Of a stretch of DNA of 34,276 bases, positions 23,434 to 30,752 are shown piece by piece (position 1 is the first letter of the stretch; each line of letters begins with the position of its first letter). This DNA is from Candidatus Aenigmatarchaeota archaeon (GTDB lineage: Archaea; Aenigmatarchaeota; Aenigmatarchaeia; JACPZZ01), in NCBI GenBank assembly GCA_016177205.1, contig JACOVS010000023.1, positions 1 through 34,276 of the forward strand. Direction: 5' to 3'. The position numbers and the translations under genes are program-made. The notes below the pieces were generated by a model. That model was not told the origin of the DNA and did not search any database. It saw only the letters and a list, made by a program, of their open reading frames with translations.

Positions 23434-24420
23434 TTAAAACCCGAGGAAGCCTATCCTGATAAGTATGCTGAACACGGCAAAGCCCATCCCGGACATTATC
23501 ATTGAATGCTTTAACCCGCTGGTCACAGAGTTCTCGCTTATCTGTCCTGCCACAAGCCCGCCGAAAATGCCCTGCAGCATGAGCATGGAAAAAAACAGCG
23601 CCGTATAATAGCAGCCCACGCCGGCGCCGACGCCAAACATGCTGCAAACGACGCCATAAACAGAGCAGGGCGCGCAGTTAAGATCGCCCGAGCCCAGGCA
23701 AAGCCTGCAGGGGTCGCTGAACCCGAAAGAACCGGACCCGCTCAACGAAAACGACTGTTGCTTGAACATGGGTATGAGTATTTTCGTGAGCGCAAGCACG
23801 ATTATTAGGAACATGAAAAATATCGCGTACATTATCATTACGTGCTGGCCCAACGCGGCTTTCCGCTCCTTTTCCGCGTCCTTTATGACCGCAACGTCCC
23901 TGGACACGGACTCCAGCGTAGATGTTATGTTGCCCCCGGACGCGTAGGCCTCTTTGATAATTCTCATGGAACGCGTCATCAGTTCGGAATTTTTCGTCCT
24001 GCTTATGAAAATTTCAACTATCCGCTCAAACGGGACGCCCCACGTGTAATGGTTTACTATCCTCCTTATTTCCGGCGTTAGTTTGCCGTAATTGGATTCC
24101 GCGGCCGCGCTTAGCGCCTGTATAAGGTTCATCCCGGATCTTTGCGACTCCGACAAGTCTCTCAGGAAACTGGGAAACTGCTCCTCAAGGCTTTTTATCC
24201 AGGCGTGGTCCAGGTACTTCTTGATGAGATACGGGCCGATTATGACAAGGACCGACAGGAATACAAGGTTTCCTATCACCCCTATGTCGGGCGCGCCGGT
24301 TTCCGTTTTAATAAAGAATATCCCGGTCGCCAGGAGCAGCAGCGCGAGCATCATCGGATAAATCGCAATGGAGTTCTCGTCCGTCGCTTTTGGAAGGTAC
24401 TTTTTTAATTCGTTTATCAT
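23434..24420 (-). CDS. TadC-like pilus assembly membrane protein
   Basis: Inner-membrane platform protein of a type IV pilus/Tad system (T2SSF domain family), 328 aa. An N-terminal pair of membrane helices (IYPMMLALLLLATGIFF; VIGNLVFLSVLVIIGPYLI) is followed by the cytoplasmic T2SSF domain: SFLRDLSESQRSGMNLIQAL, and a later SEL-TRSMRIIKEAYASGG region. C-terminal helices follow (MIMYAIFFMFLIIVLALTKI and two more). A cysteine-rich external loop (DPCRLCLGSGDLNCAPCSVY) lies between the last helices and is unusual. ATG 24420 lies two bases after the tadB stop; a longer open frame upstream lies entirely inside tadB. Confidence 0.82.
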   Translation of the reverse strand: MINELKKYLPKATDENSIAIYPMMLALLLLATGIFFIKTETGAPDIGVIGNLVFLSVLVIIGPYLIKKYLDHAWIKSLEEQFPSFLRDLSESQRSGMNLIQALSAAAESNYGKLTPEIRRIVNHYTWGVPFERIVEIFISRTKNSELMTRSMRIIKEAYASGGNITSTLESVSRDVAVIKDAEKERKAALGQHVMIMYAIFFMFLIIVLALTKILIPMFKQQSFSLSGSGSFGFSDPCRLCLGSGDLNCAPCSVYGVVCSMFGVGAGVGCYYTALFFSMLMLQGIFGGLVAGQISENSVTSGLKHSMIMSGMGFAVFSILIRIGFLGF

Positions 24421-24422
24421 TT

Positions 24423-25298
24423 TTATTCCTCTGTGGGCGAAATGCCCTTTGACAGGAAGATGAACCCGACGGATATCATGGGCAGGAAAATGAATATCAC
24501 GAAAAACTGGATGGATATTACGGACGAGGTTGGCGAAATCGCAGTCATCACGGCGCTCAATATCAAAAAGAAAACCGACCCCACTATTATCAGGGTTATG
24601 TACATCTCTATGTACAGGGACATTTGTTCGGAGTAGTCCTTGATGCTGCGGCGGAAGTCGGCCATGTAGGATTTTGATTTTTCGTGGAGGTATTCGCTCA
24701 TGCTGCCGCCTGTCGTTATTATCGTGGACAGCCCCCACAGCAGATCCTTGAACTTTTCCGACGGCGTCCTCTCCGACGCTTTCTGAAGCGCTGTTTTGAC
24801 GTCCATGCCGAATATTTCCGTGTCCGTGTAAATTCTGGAAACTTCCCGCGACAGTTCTCCGAACTCGGAGAAGTCCGAGATTATCTTGAACATCTTCGTA
24901 GGCGGCGCGCCCGAACTGGCGATGGTCGCCATGTACATCGTTCCGAAAGGCAGCGAGTTTTCGATTTTTCTTTTCCTGCTGCTTGCAGATAGCGAGGGAT
25001 AGTAATACATAGCGGCGAAGGACATGGAACTCAGCACAAGGGATAAAGTGAACGACATGGTGACCGCCAGCGCAACCGAGCTTATCTGGGCGTACCCGAA
25101 CGCCAGCCCGAGAAGCAGGGAAACTGTCGGCCAGCCGACCAGCATTATCATAAACGAAACAAAGACCATGTTGGATACATATTCGTGGATGGAAACGCGC
25201 ATATCGGCCTTTACCAGCCCCTCCCTCAGCGGGTCAAAATGTTTCAGGTAGGGCTTTACAATGCCGCCGAAATACTTGAACGCGATTTTATTCAGCAT
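24423..25298 (-). CDS. TadB-like pilus assembly membrane protein
   Basis: Second T2SSF-family platform protein (291 aa) pairing with TadC. It has an N-terminal amphipathic part, two membrane helices near residues 45-100 and a cytoplasmic domain with ENSLPFGTMYMATIASSGAP and WGLSTIITTGGSMSEYL. Two C-terminal membrane helices follow (YITLIIVGSVFFLILSAVM; FFVIFIFLPMISVGFIFL). A good Shine-Dalgarno AAGGAGATA precedes ATG 25298. It is separated from the ATPase gene by 341 bp holding a degenerate IS200/IS605-type end. Confidence 0.82.
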   Translation of the reverse strand: MLNKIAFKYFGGIVKPYLKHFDPLREGLVKADMRVSIHEYVSNMVFVSFMIMLVGWPTVSLLLGLAFGYAQISSVALAVTMSFTLSLVLSSMSFAAMYYYPSLSASSRKRKIENSLPFGTMYMATIASSGAPPTKMFKIISDFSEFGELSREVSRIYTDTEIFGMDVKTALQKASERTPSEKFKDLLWGLSTIITTGGSMSEYLHEKSKSYMADFRRSIKDYSEQMSLYIEMYITLIIVGSVFFLILSAVMTAISPTSSVISIQFFVIFIFLPMISVGFIFLSKGISPTEE

Positions 25299-25348
25299 CT
25301 TATCTCCTTGTAAAACGAGTTGGTGTTGTTTAACTTTGCCGCCGGGAA

Positions 25349-25372
25349 GTCCCCTTTCGCAAGGTGGGGGAC
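25349..25372. repeat. GC-rich hairpin upstream of tadB
   Basis: GTCCCC (25349-25354) pairs with GGGGAC (25367-25372), and CCTT/AAGG can extend it inward around TCGC. It lies 50-75 nt upstream of the tadB start. It could be an mRNA leader structure or the end of the degenerate transposon segment to its right; nothing in the sequence decides between them. Confidence 0.4.
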
Positions 25373-25501
25373 GAGAGGCGCGTTATATCGGAACGCCATA
25401 AACATAAGGATATTTATGCAACACCATCCCTTATTATCATTGCTAACACGCAGACATAAGGTCGCAATAACAAAACCTGTGCATATCCCTGTGTTGCGTA
25501 A

Positions 25502-25622
25502 AGTCAGACGGGCAAGTGCACAAGCGCATTACCTTCGGGACGAGGGGAATTAAAGCCTGTTGGAGATTCCGCGTGTAATCCGTGAATCAGGAAGCACTAT
25601 GCGAAAGCGTGGTGTAGTTCAC
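25502..25622 (+). mobile_element. Relic of an IS200/IS605-type tnpB 3' end and right end
   Basis: The plus-strand frame 25502-25585 reads a 27-residue tail ending GELKPVGDSACNP and a TGA. In the next frame GIKAC appears, and one base less would join GIKAC to GDSACNP. Both resemble C-termini of TnpB proteins. The stop is followed by GTGAATCAGGAAGC, then a hairpin CACTATGC-GAAA-GCGTGGTG (25595-25614) and TAGTTCAC, a layout I recognise from right ends of IS200/IS605 elements, where TnpB guide (omega) RNA also ends. No transposase or full tnpB is present. The rest of the 25299-25639 gap shows only AT-rich sequence and short inverted repeats. The segment splits the pilus operon between ATPase and tadB. 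Confidence 0.6.
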
Positions 25623-25639
25623 TAATAAGCGTAATGCCG

Positions 25640-28090
25640 CTATTCCACCATGTTCAGGATTTTGTCCGGGTCTGAATTGTACATGCTGAATATTCTGGCA
25701 ACCGAGGAGAAGTCGTTGATCCCGCGCTCCTGCATCCATTCCAAAACCTTTACCCTGTTTGAAATCTCCTGCTGCACCGATTTTTCCGGCATGCTGCCGG
25801 AATAAGCGATTTTTTTTAGCACTGCGCTCCTTCCCACCGCGCGCAAATAACTTTTGGCAGGGTCCCATTTGAACACTGTGTTGCCGACCGGTGCGCCGTT
25901 CTCGTAGCCGGTTATCTCCATTATCGTATCAATCTTTCTTATGTTCTTGCTCTTGAAAGTTGTCGTGTCGCTGAATATCAGTATGTCAAGGTTTTGTATC
26001 AGGTTGCCGGGCAGGCTTATCGGAGGCGTTGTTAACCTGTCTACAAGTTTCGATATGCTGTCCGCGTGTATCGTAGACATGCCCGGATGGCCCGAAGCCA
26101 TCTGCTGGAACAGCACATAGGCCTCCTTGCCTCGCACTTCCCCGACAATGATGTAGTCCGGCCTCTGTCGCAAGCTTTCTTTCAGCAGGTCAAACATGTC
26201 AACCTCCCCGATTTTCCTGTTGCCAACATCTGATATGGCCGTCCGTGCGACCTCGGGCACCCAGTGTGGGTGCGGTAAGCGAAGCTCAGGCGTGTCCTCA
26301 ATGGAGACTATTTTTTTAGTGGGTTTTATGAAAAGCGAGAGCACGTTCAACAGCGTTGTTTTGCCGGAAGCGGTCGAGCCCCCGATAAGTACTGATTTGC
26401 CGTTTTCGACGGCCAGCCATAGGTAAGCAAGTGCGGTGGCGTTTATCGTTCCGTAGTTAAGCATGTCTATCGGCGTCAGCGGCACGTCGGTAAATTTCCT
26501 TATGGTGAAGTTCGAGCCCCGCCTCGCTATGTCTGTTCCGAGCGTTGCCTGTACCCGTGAACCGTCTGTCAGCGTCCCGTCCAAAAGCGGTTCTGCGACT
26601 GATATCGTCTTGCCCGCCCTCTGCGCGAGTTTGACCGCGAAAGTGTCCAAGGATTTCTGGTCCGGGAATTTTATATTCGTTCTGATTGACCCGATCAACG
26701 GGTTTCTATGGAACACGTAAATCGGTATGTTCGTCCCGTCGCAGCTTATGTCCTCTAAGTTGGGGTCGTTCATTAACGGCTCGATCCTCTCCAGCCCCGC
26801 AAAATCCCTCCTGATATAATATTTGAGGACATCAATTCTTTTTTGGCCCAGCTTTACGCCCATTAACGAGAAAACGTCGTCGGTTTGGCGCATCAGGTAG
26901 CTGACGGCCTCTGCCTTGCGGAGCTTTCTCAGATCCATGTTTAGCCGCTCTTCAAGCAGCTCCTTGCTTTTTGAAAGTATCCGCTTCTCCTCGGGCGTAA
27001 GCGCGGGTTCAAAAACATTGTAAAGCAGGCCGTTTTCCTGCTGATCCCACCTTATGTTTGTGTAAGAATAGACCATCTCGCCCTTTGCGGGAACGCGCGG
27101 TATAAGAGGGTAAACCACATTCACGTTCATTATGTTTTCCGCTTCTTCCGTGTCAATCGGTGGCGGTTTTGCCTTGTCCGGGATTTCTATTCCGTCGGCA
27201 GCGCTTTTCGGTATTATTATGGACCTGCTCTCAACGGCAAATATCGGCCTCAGCTGGTCCGTTGTTTGTTGCGGCTGTGGTTGCGGTTGTGTCATTTGCA
27301 TGACAGGGGCCTGCGGATAGACAGGAAAATAAACGGCCTTGAAACCCCTTGCGTACTTCTCGAAGACTTTGTTCATGTCCACTCTGGGCTGCGGCAACCC
27401 CACTTTAACGCCTTCGGCCCTGTAGCTTTTTATTTTTTCCTGTGTTTTTATCAGTTGTTGCTCGTAGTCCGACATCATTTTTTTAAAGGTCGGCTCATCG
27501 ACTTCTCTCTTGTAGTATTTTTTTTCGATCTCGTCCTTCGCTTTTACCAGGCTGTCCCTTTCAATCTCCGCCTCCCTTAACCTGTCTCCGGCGCCTACAG
27601 CGCCGCTCTCTATTCTGTTCTCGATGCTCGAAAGGCTTTGCCTTATTTCGTCTATGTCATTTAACCTTCCGAAATCCGGCATCGACCTTAACGAGGCCAT
27701 TTCATTGCGCAGCGAGAGGACATCTTCGGCCCCCAGCCTGGCCTGCGTGTTGTCCTCCAGCCTCATGATTCGCTTGTAAATATCCTCGATCGATGCCTCG
27801 GAAACCCCGTATTTCTCCGCAGTCTTTTTCAGGTTGTGCGGGCTTTTCACAAGGTCCTCGATAGGGTTTTTATTAACCTCTTCCCTGTAGGCCGATGCGC
27901 CCAAAAGTTTTCTTACAACAAGTCTTACCTTTGTTTTGGAAACAATCTGCGGCTTGTCATTATTTTCGGCAACGGCTTTCAACGCCACCGCGACAGCTTT
28001 CGATATGTCGGGTTTTTTTACCTCCGCGGCGTCCGAAACCAAGGGTTTTTTCAGGGCGGCTTTCCGCATCAAGGAGTTCAGCTTTATCAT
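25640..28090 (-). CDS. Type IV pilus/Tad secretion ATPase with long N-terminal extension
   Basis: Hexameric GspE/TadA/VirB11-family ATPase powering pilus assembly (816 aa, against about 450-550 for typical relatives). The catalytic core fills the last ~430 residues: EDISCDGTNIPIYVFHR, the Walker A GGSTASGKTT from residue 570, an Asp box SIEDTPELRLPHPHW, Walker B IIVGEVRG at 647-654, and a His box HPGMSTIHADS. The N-terminal ~330 residues are unusual: a helical DNA- or protein-binding-like start (residues 60-130, including KKTAEKYGVSEASIEDIYKR), a coiled coil at about 150-240, and a Pro/Gln linker (QPQPQPQQTTDQ). It lies upstream of tadBC, with the tnpB relic between. Confidence 0.9.
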   Translation of the reverse strand: MIKLNSLMRKAALKKPLVSDAAEVKKPDISKAVAVALKAVAENNDKPQIVSKTKVRLVVRKLLGASAYREEVNKNPIEDLVKSPHNLKKTAEKYGVSEASIEDIYKRIMRLEDNTQARLGAEDVLSLRNEMASLRSMPDFGRLNDIDEIRQSLSSIENRIESGAVGAGDRLREAEIERDSLVKAKDEIEKKYYKREVDEPTFKKMMSDYEQQLIKTQEKIKSYRAEGVKVGLPQPRVDMNKVFEKYARGFKAVYFPVYPQAPVMQMTQPQPQPQQTTDQLRPIFAVESRSIIIPKSAADGIEIPDKAKPPPIDTEEAENIMNVNVVYPLIPRVPAKGEMVYSYTNIRWDQQENGLLYNVFEPALTPEEKRILSKSKELLEERLNMDLRKLRKAEAVSYLMRQTDDVFSLMGVKLGQKRIDVLKYYIRRDFAGLERIEPLMNDPNLEDISCDGTNIPIYVFHRNPLIGSIRTNIKFPDQKSLDTFAVKLAQRAGKTISVAEPLLDGTLTDGSRVQATLGTDIARRGSNFTIRKFTDVPLTPIDMLNYGTINATALAYLWLAVENGKSVLIGGSTASGKTTLLNVLSLFIKPTKKIVSIEDTPELRLPHPHWVPEVARTAISDVGNRKIGEVDMFDLLKESLRQRPDYIIVGEVRGKEAYVLFQQMASGHPGMSTIHADSISKLVDRLTTPPISLPGNLIQNLDILIFSDTTTFKSKNIRKIDTIMEITGYENGAPVGNTVFKWDPAKSYLRAVGRSAVLKKIAYSGSMPEKSVQQEISNRVKVLEWMQERGINDFSSVARIFSMYNSDPDKILNMVE

Positions 28091-28140
28091 GTTCCCATAT
28101 TTTATTGGCTTTCAGGGCTTAATTGTTTTTGTTGAACAGC

Positions 28141-28587
28141 TCACCTCTGCAAAACGACCTGTTTTGTGGAGTTGTAAAAAGTTATTTTTAACGGGGACTG
28201 CGTGCTTAATTCCGAGCCGCCCAAAAAGACAGCGGTCCGGTTGATGTTATACACGCCTAGGGACGCCCGGTACGCATCCGTGTGGGTCGCGTTTACGTGG
28301 ACGCCGTTGTCGTTTAAACTCAACCGGTAGGCCTTATTCCCGACAACGCGCGGTACCGGAAGTTTCAGGGTCGCGTTATGGAAATATCTGCCTTGGCCGT
28401 ACACTTCGACCAGGTTTGCCGCGACAGCCAGGCCCACCTCCTGGAAGCTGTCGTGGGTCGAAACCAGATCCACCCTGTCCCCAAGAAGGCTGAAAATGGA
28501 AAATACGCTTGTAAGGATTATCAGGCCTACCCCGAACAGCACGACCTGCTCAATGATCTGGTATTGTCCGCGCAGGTTTTTGGTCAT
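28141..28587 (-). CDS. Pilin-like membrane protein
   Basis: A 148-aa protein starting MTKNLRGQYQIIEQVVLFGVGL: basic region, Gly, Gln and a Glu at about +6, then a hydrophobic helix, consistent with a class III signal peptide. The external part is beta-rich, with repeated NAT and NRT sequons that could be glycosylated (YFHNATLKLP, HVNATHTD, YNINRTAV). No domain is recognised. It lies 50 nt upstream of the ATPase start, on the same strand, and 70 nt after the 214-aa pilin-like gene. Confidence 0.7.
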   Translation of the reverse strand: MTKNLRGQYQIIEQVVLFGVGLIILTSVFSIFSLLGDRVDLVSTHDSFQEVGLAVAANLVEVYGQGRYFHNATLKLPVPRVVGNKAYRLSLNDNGVHVNATHTDAYRASLGVYNINRTAVFLGGSELSTQSPLKITFYNSTKQVVLQR

Positions 28588-28634
28588 GAATTATTTTACA
28601 ACGCCCAAAAAGATAAACGAAAACCCCTTTTGGT

Positions 28635-28655
28635 CAAACTTTGTCCAAAAGTTTG
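28635..28655 (-). repeat. End-of-gene hairpin, copy of the 19464 element
   Basis: CAAACTTT (28635-28642) and AAAGTTTG (28648-28655) around a five-base spacer. On the minus strand it lies just after the stop at 28658 and is followed by ACCAAAAGGGG, closely matching the ATCAAAGGGGG after the 19464 hairpin. Likely a transcript-end or mRNA-stability structure, or a short dispersed repeat. Confidence 0.6.
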
Positions 28656-28657
28656 GG

Positions 28658-29302
28658 TCACGCGAAATTGACCTTTATCCTGCTTATCTCCAGGTCCTTG
28701 CCGTTCGCTGCACCGCCTGCAATGACAAACCTGCCGTCGTAACTTATCGAAACCCTGCCAGATGTCACGTTTTGCACCGGACCCGATTCAACGTCTATCC
28801 TGAAGCCTTTGTTCGGCGTATCGACTTCCCTGTACCAGAGCCTGTAAACGGCTGTGTAATCGCCGGCGGTATTTTTCGCCATGCGGACAAGCAAGACACC
28901 CTCCTGCTCCCCGAAACCGGCGTACCCGCCTATGTTGCCTGTGTTGATCCCGACCCACCTGTCAAGGGCGTAAACGTTTTTCGCGGCCGCAGCCGTAAGG
29001 ACAACGCTGTTGTTATACTCATTGGCTGCGGATTGGTCCAGGTAGTATTGCTCATAGTTGAAAACGCTGAAAAGGCCCTTCTGCGAAAGTTCCACGTTTT
29101 CCGTGCAGGATCCGGTGCACGTCTGGGCCATTTCCTTTATCTCGGCGTTTAGAACCTCGAAAAAAGCCCTGGTGCTTTCCGACTCTGCCAGCGAGCTGCG
29201 CTTTTCGGTTAGGGGCGCGCCCCACATGTACGCAGCGCCCACCAAGCTGACAACTACAGCGCCCAGCATGACAAACGTGACAACCTCAGCCTGTCCTTTC
29301 AA
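28658..29302 (-). CDS. Pilin-like protein with TTG start
   Basis: A 214-aa protein whose coding frame begins TTG AAA GGA (MKGQAEVVTFVMLGAVVVSL), a short class III signal with Gly at position 3 and the mature helix beginning QAE. No ATG or GTG is available at a sensible place, so TTG initiation is well supported. The extracellular part has a cysteine pair (QTCTGSCTEN), a tyrosine-rich helix-turn (FNYEQYYLDQ) and a beta-rich C-terminus. A TATA-like box at 29331-29345 suggests its own promoter inside the pilus locus. The family is not recognised beyond the N-terminus. Confidence 0.75.
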   Translation of the reverse strand: MKGQAEVVTFVMLGAVVVSLVGAAYMWGAPLTEKRSSLAESESTRAFFEVLNAEIKEMAQTCTGSCTENVELSQKGLFSVFNYEQYYLDQSAANEYNNSVVLTAAAAKNVYALDRWVGINTGNIGGYAGFGEQEGVLLVRMAKNTAGDYTAVYRLWYREVDTPNKGFRIDVESGPVQNVTSGRVSISYDGRFVIAGGAANGKDLEISRIKVNFA

Positions 29303-29330
29303 AGAATCACTAAGATAGTATTAGTCTGCA

Positions 29331-29345
29331 GGTTAAATTAAATAC
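29331..29345 (-). promoter_or_regulatory. TATA box of the 214-aa pilin-like gene
   Basis: GTATTTAATTTAACC on the minus strand, centred at about 29338, some 36 nt before the TTG start. It lies in a 115-nt gap that also holds a CTCTTTT/AAAAGAG hairpin (about 29396-29413), which probably ends the upstream pilin transcript. The gap therefore separates two transcription units. Confidence 0.45.
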
Positions 29346-29417
29346 TACCCGCCAAAAAGTTTCCTTTCCCTGAGTTTTCTCTTCCCTTAAGGATGCTCTT
29401 TTTCCAAAAGAGAAGGC

Positions 29418-29867
29418 TTATCTGCAAGTTACCTGCGTCTGCGCAATGTTAGTTCGTGTCCCGATTACGAGCGCGTACGTGCCTGCGGCGAACGCGGAGC
29501 CGTTGGCGCAATTGGCCGCGCTTCCTCTTCCGGCGAAGAGCGTGGCTCCGGCGCCCGGGGCTATCCCGGCAGACGGGAAATACTGGTTTATAAAGTTGGT
29601 CGGGGTTGTGCAGTCAAGGCTGTTCACTGTTGCCACGATAAAGTCGGACGGGAGCAAGTTGCTCGTCGCCCCGTTGTTCTGCACCACAACACTCACGTAA
29701 TTGTTGCCCCCGATCTTGTAACATATCGCGCCTCCGGGCGGTATGGAAACGCCTTTCTCGGTCTGCGTCGAAGCGAGGCCGGAAAACCAGGCGTAAGCGA
29801 GCCCTACGATGCCCACGGTTATCAACATCAACATTACCAGCGCTATTACAGGCGTTATCCCCTTCAT
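29418..29867 (-). CDS. Type IV pilin, cassette copy 1
   Basis: A 149-aa pilin: MKG then ITPVIALVMLMLITVGIVGL, the archaeal pilin-type class III signal with cleavage after Gly3 and a polymerising helix. The external domain is small, beta-rich and carries cysteines (AICYKIGG, LDCTTPT, AANCANG, VTCR). It shares SGL.STQTEKG.S.PPGGA and VQNNGATSNLL with the paralogue at 30101. The first 62 bp of homology around the start codon are identical in DNA between copies. It overlaps the two-helix gene as ATGA. Confidence 0.85.
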   Translation of the reverse strand: MKGITPVIALVMLMLITVGIVGLAYAWFSGLASTQTEKGVSIPPGGAICYKIGGNNYVSVVVQNNGATSNLLPSDFIVATVNSLDCTTPTNFINQYFPSAGIAPGAGATLFAGRGSAANCANGSAFAAGTYALVIGTRTNIAQTQVTCR

Positions 29868-30091
29868 TTTCTGTCGCCCCTTTCCGAAGAAATGATCGAG
29901 AACGTTGCCAGTTGTGTTATGCTGGATATTATCACAAGCACTGCCAGCATGACAAGCGCCTTTGTGACATTGTCGCCCTGCGGAAGTATGCTCATTACCC
30001 CGATAAGCAGGTAGCCGCCCACAACAAGCAAAACGCCGATAACGGTTACAAAAACGTTTGTTAATGTCCGTCTCTCGTGCGGCTTTACCAT
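29864..30091 (-). CDS. Small two-helix membrane protein, cassette copy 1
   Basis: A 75-aa protein with two membrane helices (VFVTVIGVLLVVGGYLLIGV and ALVMLAVLVIISSITQLATF) joined by a short polar loop with GDNVTKA. The paralogue at 30490 has the same plan (loop QDNVTKG). It immediately precedes a pilin and overlaps it as ATGA. ATG 30091 follows AAGGTG at six bases; a GTG at 30097 is possible. The function is unknown; constant pairing with a pilin suggests a dedicated pilin chaperone or assembly partner, by inference. Confidence 0.7.
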   Translation of the reverse strand: MVKPHERRTLTNVFVTVIGVLLVVGGYLLIGVMSILPQGDNVTKALVMLAVLVIISSITQLATFSIISSERGDRK

Positions 30092-30100
30092 TATCACACC

Positions 30101-30493
30101 TTACTTGCAGAAAGCGGTTGATTCAACAACGCTGGTGCGCGTCCCAACCCGGACTGTGTGAGAACCGGAAGAGCATGTCCCGCCGCAAGTCCAGTCCTTG
30201 ACGATCAATCCGCCAGCGCCCGGGGCAAGGTTAATCGCCTGCTTCGTAGCTTCCGTCCCGTCAACGTGCGCTATGATAACATCCGAATCAAGCAAGTTGC
30301 TCGTCGCCCCGTTGTTTTGTATCAGAATACTGACTTTTCCACCCGCGCAGTACGCGCCTCCGGGCGGTACCGAAATGCCCTTCTCTGTTTGAGTTGTCAG
30401 TAAACCGGAAAACCACGCGTAGGCAATGCCGACCATGCCCACGGTTATCAACATCAACATTACCAGCGCTATTACAGGCGTTATCCCCTTCAT
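30101..30493 (-). CDS. Type IV pilin, cassette copy 2
   Basis: A 130-aa pilin with the same N-terminus (MKGITPVIALVMLMLITVGM). It ends after a shorter external domain (CAGGKVSILIQNNGATSNLL, DWTCGGTCSSGSHTVRVG, ESTAFCK). It differs from copy 1 mainly between the shared NNGATSNLL and the C-terminus, so the outer face is diversified while the packing helix is preserved. It overlaps the two-helix gene upstream as ATGA and lies close to copy 1 of that gene downstream. Confidence 0.85.
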   Translation of the reverse strand: MKGITPVIALVMLMLITVGMVGIAYAWFSGLLTTQTEKGISVPPGGAYCAGGKVSILIQNNGATSNLLDSDVIIAHVDGTEATKQAINLAPGAGGLIVKDWTCGGTCSSGSHTVRVGTRTSVVESTAFCK

Positions 30494-30729
30494 TTTTTGT
30501 CACCCTTCAGGCTGTGCCTGATCTTTCCCAGCATCGCCAACGATGCCAGCTGTATCATGCTCGAAACTATGGCCAGCAGCGCAAGCAGCAGTATGCCTTT
30601 TGTCACATTGTCCTGCTGCATCGTGGTCATCAGGACCATCACGAGGTAGCTGGTGATTACCAGGATCGCGGCAATAACAACAACAAAAACGTCGACAAAA
30701 ACATTTTCTTTTAGCGCCGTTTTAGCCAT
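30490..30729 (-). CDS. Small two-helix membrane protein, cassette copy 2
   Basis: A 79-aa protein with helices VFVDVFVVVIAAILVITSYLV-like (about residues 9-30) and GILLLALLAIVSSMIQLASL (about 45-64), and a basic tail. It matches the 75-aa protein at 29864 in plan and loop. It is the first gene of the tandem pilin cassettes, preceded by an AT-rich TATA-like stretch (about 30739-30754). The function is unknown. Confidence 0.7.
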   Translation of the reverse strand: MAKTALKENVFVDVFVVVIAAILVITSYLVMVLMTTMQQDNVTKGILLLALLAIVSSMIQLASLAMLGKIRHSLKGDKK

Positions 30730-30752
30730 AAAAACCCTTTTTAATAAATATT

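Noticed and set aside
24421..24738. N-terminal extension of TadC
   Set aside because: The frame upstream of 24420 lies inside tadB on the same strand and its translation is low-complexity basic and unlike the family.
25340..25400. RNase P RNA (GGGAAGTCC-like start)
   Set aside because: The conserved P4 partner and other RNase P landmarks are not found downstream, and the nearby sequence is better explained by a tnpB/IS end.
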